From contig NZ_FXXL01000004.1 in NCBI RefSeq assembly GCF_900184685.1, positions 186,001-250,000 of the forward strand: a DNA stretch of 64,000 nucleotides, read 5' to 3'. Position numbers and translations under genes: made by a program. This DNA comes from Butyricimonas sp. Marseille-P3923 (GTDB taxonomy: Bacteria; Bacteroidota; Bacteroidia; Bacteroidales; Marinifilaceae). The notes beneath the pieces are model-generated. The model was not told the origin of the DNA. It saw only the letters and a list, made by a program, of their open reading frames with translations, and did no database searches. Below are positions 61,436 through 64,000 of this stretch, in pieces (within the stretch, counting starts at the first letter, position 1; every line of letters starts with the position of its first letter).

Positions 61436-62029
61436 TCATTTAACGAATATATACTCCGAATACCGTATTTCCGCATACGGATTGTCACTTGAAATGGTCT
61501 GATGAACGGCCTTTACCCGCCGCCAGAACCACCAGCCCTTATATTCCATCCACACCGCCTGGTGTAGCGTAACCGGCACCCGTATCTCACCCCGCAGCCG
61601 GTTGTCCTCGATGATTCCTGTAAGCTGGATGTGCGGCGTGATCATCTCCACCCTCTGGCGCAGAATCGGCACTGTATCCCGCACAACCACTGTGTCCCGT
61701 ATCACGGCATCTATCGGTCCGGCTACCTCGACCTCATGCCGTGCCGCCGCTTCGAGGTGTTTGATTTTCACCCCGAGCCGCCTGATTTTCTCAGCATCCT
61801 CGGCACGCAGCCGCTTGTATTCGTCCACCCGCAACCGCAGCGCGTTCACATCCACCGCCATCGTCGTCGAATCCACCCGGATGCGCTTCATATCCGACAG
61901 CAACGCCTCGGTATTGCTCCGGTAGCGGTTGCGTTCCTCCTTGAGATAGCCGTTGCGCTGCCATAGAACTGCGACAGCCCCACCGAGCAACAGCACGGTG
62001 AGGCTCAGATACAGGGTACTCTTACGCAT
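61436..62029 (-). CDS. Membrane-anchored coiled-coil phage protein, spanin (Rz)-like
   Basis: 197 residues from the ATG at 62029 (MRKSTLYLSLTVLLLGGAVA). One N-terminal membrane helix, a coiled coil (about 25-95, 'KEERNRYRSNTEALLSDMKR', 'LRVDEYKRLRAEDAEKIRRL'), then a beta-rich outer part with 'MEYKGWWFWRRVKAVHQTIS'. The layout and the position after lysozyme fit an inner-membrane spanin or similar lysis accessory. The exact family is uncertain. Overlaps the upstream 70-residue gene by 8 bp. Confidence 0.65.
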   Translation of the reverse strand: MRKSTLYLSLTVLLLGGAVAVLWQRNGYLKEERNRYRSNTEALLSDMKRIRVDSTTMAVDVNALRLRVDEYKRLRAEDAEKIRRLGVKIKHLEAAARHEVEVAGPIDAVIRDTVVVRDTVPILRQRVEMITPHIQLTGIIEDNRLRGEIRVPVTLHQAVWMEYKGWWFWRRVKAVHQTISSDNPYAEIRYSEYIFVK

Positions 62030-62234
62030 GGCAGACCGATTCGGCGGGGATGAACCACTCGTATTCCTCTTGGTACGGGTCTTTGAGAAACACCATATAC
62101 CCCTTGCATCCGCGACGTTCGGGACCGGTGAGGTCTTCCGACACGACACCCGTTTTCCCGACCAGTTCCTCCAGCATCATCTCCGTAAGCTGGGACGATG
62201 CCACTATCTTCACTTTTGAATTTCTTGCAATCAT
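62022..62234 (-). CDS. Small phage protein of unknown function (70 aa)
   Basis: 70 residues from the ATG at 62234 (MIARNSKVKIVASSQLTEMM). Single SH3-like beta domain by appearance: 'LVGKTGVVSEDLTGPERRGC', 'KGYMVFLKDPYQEEYEWFIP'. No catalytic residues. It starts 8 bp after the lysozyme gene and overlaps the next gene, so it belongs to the lysis cluster. Confidence 0.7.
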   Translation of the reverse strand: MIARNSKVKIVASSQLTEMMLEELVGKTGVVSEDLTGPERRGCKGYMVFLKDPYQEEYEWFIPAESVCHA

Positions 62235-62242
62235 AACGCTTT

Positions 62243-62716
62243 TTATTTGATGAATAGGATTTTGAATTCTTCTTCGCGTCGCCTCCGGATGGAGGGTACG
62301 GCTTTCCCTTTGTAGTGGCAGAATGCCGCATACTCGGAATAAATGTCCCGGTCTCCGGCTTCGAGCTTGCACACCAATCGGCTTTTCGGCCGTTTTTCGT
62401 ACCCTAACAGCCGGTATTCACCCACATTGTAGGCCAACACGCCGAGCAACAGGGAGTCCGCTCCGAAACGGCGGAATACGGCGCATTTCTTTCTCAGGTC
62501 GGCACGCAATAACGAGTCCGCGAGTTTCTCGGTCATTGTCGGGAACGATTCGCCCGGCAGGAGTTTGTGCCCGTAACCGACATACGGGAGATGGCGGTGG
62601 TCGTGCATGCCTTCGTAATGTTTGATACAGGCCACGGCCGACTCGAAGCGTGCGTCTTGCGCCCGGATATGCCCGGCGGACAGGAGGAGCGCAACAGACA
62701 ATATCCATCTGCTCAT
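62243..62716 (-). CDS. Phage lysozyme (GH24-like) with signal peptide
   Basis: 157 residues. A signal peptide ('LLLSAGHIRAQD') makes it an exported endolysin. The domain has the catalytic Glu in 'IKHYEGMHDHRHLPYVGYGH', with the T4-type YGxGH following unusually closely; the usual Asp/Thr between them is reduced to 'HLPYVGYGH'. 'VLAYNVGEYRLLG' is the later helix. Cleaves peptidoglycan during release. It overlaps the upstream gene by 4 bp. Confidence 0.85.
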   Translation of the reverse strand: MSRWILSVALLLSAGHIRAQDARFESAVACIKHYEGMHDHRHLPYVGYGHKLLPGESFPTMTEKLADSLLRADLRKKCAVFRRFGADSLLLGVLAYNVGEYRLLGYEKRPKSRLVCKLEAGDRDIYSEYAAFCHYKGKAVPSIRRRREEEFKILFIK

Positions 62717-63003
62717 CGGTTGTGTTTTAAGAGTTCCTTGATGTCCTCCCGCATTTCCCGGATGTCAGTCTGCAAGGAGGTGAACTGGGTCATGGTGGCC
62801 TCGAAGACAGCCTTGTCGAGCTTGATGGCGTCGATGCGTTCGTACTGGTCCTGTACTTTCAGCTCCAGCGTCTGGCAGCGGCGTGTCAGTTCGTTGATAT
62901 GCTCGGTGTTGCTGACATGCTGCACATAGAGGGTCACGACGAACGAGACGATGATGATAATCGTCCGAAAGTTGTCGCTGATGAAGTTTCTTACTTGTGT
63001 CAT
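62713..63003 (-). CDS. Small membrane protein, holin or lysis accessory candidate
   Basis: 96 residues: one membrane helix (about 13-29, 'TIIIIVSFVVTLYVQHVSN') followed by a coiled coil ('ELTRRCQTLELKVQDQYERI'). The position immediately before lysozyme, with a 4-bp overlap, fits a holin or antiholin-like protein; one-helix plus coiled-coil proteins can also be spanin partners. Confidence 0.7.
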   Translation of the reverse strand: MTQVRNFISDNFRTIIIIVSFVVTLYVQHVSNTEHINELTRRCQTLELKVQDQYERIDAIKLDKAVFEATMTQFTSLQTDIREMREDIKELLKHNR

Positions 63004-63176
63004 GATGGATTTTGTATTAAGATGGAAAAAGCATTCGTAATGGCCTCCATAAGCCGGGCGGCGACCTCGGAGTCCCGTAGCAGACCGTATAACAACAGCC
63101 CGAGGATAACGAGGATGTAAATCACCCGTTCCGCCGTGCGGCGGCTGAACTTCGGTCGGTTCCTATTTTCACTCAT
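63000..63176 (-). CDS. 58-residue membrane protein, holin candidate
   Basis: 58 residues from the ATG at 63176. Basic N-terminus 'MSENRNRPKFSRRTAER', one strong membrane helix 'VIYILVILGLLLYGLL', then a short amphipathic tail 'DSEVAARLMEAITNAFSIL'. Its stop shares ATGA with the next start (63000-63003), and its start overlaps the TerS end by 8 bp, so the four genes TerS to lysozyme are translationally coupled. Too small for many gene finders. Confidence 0.7.
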   Translation of the reverse strand: MSENRNRPKFSRRTAERVIYILVILGLLLYGLLRDSEVAARLMEAITNAFSILIQNPS

Positions 63177-63693
63177 GGGGCGTGGATTGCGGTACGATGA
63201 CGTTGAAGACTACGCCGCCCTCACCGCCGTCGATACGGAGTTTGGTTTCCTGCGAGCACTTGATGGGATAAAGCTCCATGAGGGCTTTGGCGGCATTGAC
63301 GGCTACGGCACGCAACGGTGCCGGGGAAAGCGGCACGCCGAATTTGTCGGTGTACTCGGCCGAGGAGGTTTCGCTCATCACCGCTTTGAGTGTCTCGGCC
63401 ACCTGCAACCGGGTGGCGATGGTCTCGACGTCGAACTGCACACTGTCAATCATCTCCCGAATACGGGCCGAGATATGCGGACGCCCCAGCAGCAGACGGC
63501 TGGCGATGGGTACGTTCTTGCCCTTGCCGAACACCTCCTCGTAACACTTGCGGTGGTTGCCGGCATAGAGCGGACCGCCGGAGACGTACAGCTCGCAGAA
63601 CTTGTCTTCCTCTTCGGTCAGCGGCTTGTCCGCCAAAGGGACAGGCACCGCCGGCAGCACCTCGTTCGTCTTATCGCTATCTTTCTTTTTCAT
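63169..63693 (-). CDS. terS: Phage terminase small subunit
   Basis: 174 residues from the ATG at 63693 (MKKKDSDKTNEVLPAVPVPL). N-terminal DNA-binding helices of the Terminase_2 type ('LTEEEDKFCELYVSGGPLYA', 'GNHRKCYEEVFG', 'NVPIASRLLLGRPHISARIR'), a middle oligomerising helix, and a C-terminal TerL-contact tail. It recognises phage DNA for packaging. The usual neighbour TerL is absent here; lysis genes follow instead. Confidence 0.85.
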   Translation of the reverse strand: MKKKDSDKTNEVLPAVPVPLADKPLTEEEDKFCELYVSGGPLYAGNHRKCYEEVFGKGKNVPIASRLLLGRPHISARIREMIDSVQFDVETIATRLQVAETLKAVMSETSSAEYTDKFGVPLSPAPLRAVAVNAAKALMELYPIKCSQETKLRIDGGEGGVVFNVIVPQSTPHE

Positions 63694-63722
63694 CACATTG
63701 TCGTTTGAAAAAGAATAGAGAA

Positions 63723-63989
63723 TTACGGCTTCGGCGGTTGAATAAAATCCGCCTTTCTGGAGATAAGCTGCTCCATCAGTGTCTGGTAAAACACATCGGC
63801 CAGCGCGTCGGCACACGCTTCGGCATCTGCCAGCGAGTTGATGAGCCGCATGTTGAACATCACGTTCAGGTCATACCCCGTAATGGCGGCCATCAGCTCG
63901 TTGCCGTCGTAGTTCAGTATCCCGTAGGTCATGCGGTCTTCCACCCGGAACGTGACCCGTTCTATCTTGTCTCCTTTCTTCTCTTCCAT
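63723..63989 (-). CDS. Small phage protein of unknown function (88 aa)
   Basis: 88 residues, mixed alpha/beta ('VEDRMTYGILNYDGNELMAA', 'NSLADAEACADALADVFYQT'). No domain recognised. 29 bp upstream of TerS and in the same direction, so part of the late phage cluster that continues beyond the window. Confidence 0.6.
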   Translation of the reverse strand: MEEKKGDKIERVTFRVEDRMTYGILNYDGNELMAAITGYDLNVMFNMRLINSLADAEACADALADVFYQTLMEQLISRKADFIQPPKP

Positions 63990-64000
63990 AACTTCAGATT

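Overview
The window looks like a gut Bacteroidales chromosome. The signs are repeated SusC/SusD pairs, ECF sigma/FecR switches, DUF4843 and PKD-like lipoproteins, and Bacteroidetes promoters (TTTG, about 19-21 bp, TAnnTTTG). The many FecR-controlled SusC/D loci suggest an Odoribacteraceae-type genome such as Butyricimonas; that family call is an inference. No rRNA, tRNA or CRISPR array was seen.

Host part, 1 to about 38.2 kb. Three related outer-membrane uptake loci lie head to tail. Locus 1 (1-6.8 kb) is the end of a SusC, then SusD, DUF4843 lipoprotein, PKD-like lipoprotein and a TlpA-type thioredoxin, with the broken tail of a second TlpA gene behind it. Locus 2 (6.9-16.3 kb) is ECF sigma, FecR, SusC, SusD, a metallopeptidase-like lipoprotein lacking its zinc motif, and a thioredoxin. 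Locus 3 (16.4-36.1 kb) is ECF sigma, a large membrane protein (ABC-2 segment, degenerate M1-peptidase-like region, golvesin-like end), FecR, SusC, SusD, DUF4843, PKD-like, then two tandem copies of an ABC ATPase plus GldF/GldG-like permease. The large gene lies between sigma and anti-sigma and is bracketed by an 80-bp duplicated leader. A 13-bp inverted repeat upstream of the sigma gene may mark an invertible segment. A cupin/carboxymuconolactone-decarboxylase gene and a divergent AraC gene follow.

Mobile element, about 38.2 kb to the window end. The AraC gene loses its DNA-binding domain at the point where foreign DNA starts, followed by a tyrosine integrase. Next come two copies of a pseudoknotted structured RNA, each ahead of a different small ORF, then an unrecognised gene and two HU-family genes. 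The rest is a mosaic of phage genes (gp36-like, TerL, DUF5675, HU, spanin-like, lysozyme, small membrane proteins, TerS) and two cargo blocks. Cargo A (42.2-51.2 kb) is a two-operon arsenic island: two ArsR, ACR3, ArsC, ArsE/F/G, two ArsP/DUF318 permeases, a MerT-like Cys-rich protein, a porin and thioredoxins. Cargo B (54.7-61.2 kb) is a TolC/RND/MFP efflux operon with a divergent AraC regulator. Remnants of an HU gene and of a neighbouring phage gene sit at its outer edge, as expected if it arrived by recombination between repeated phage segments. No capsid, portal or tail genes are visible.

The strongest candidates for something undescribed are the duplicated pseudoknot RNA with its small ORFs, the ABC-2/pseudo-M1/golvesin protein between sigma and anti-sigma, and the candidate inverton upstream of that sigma gene.
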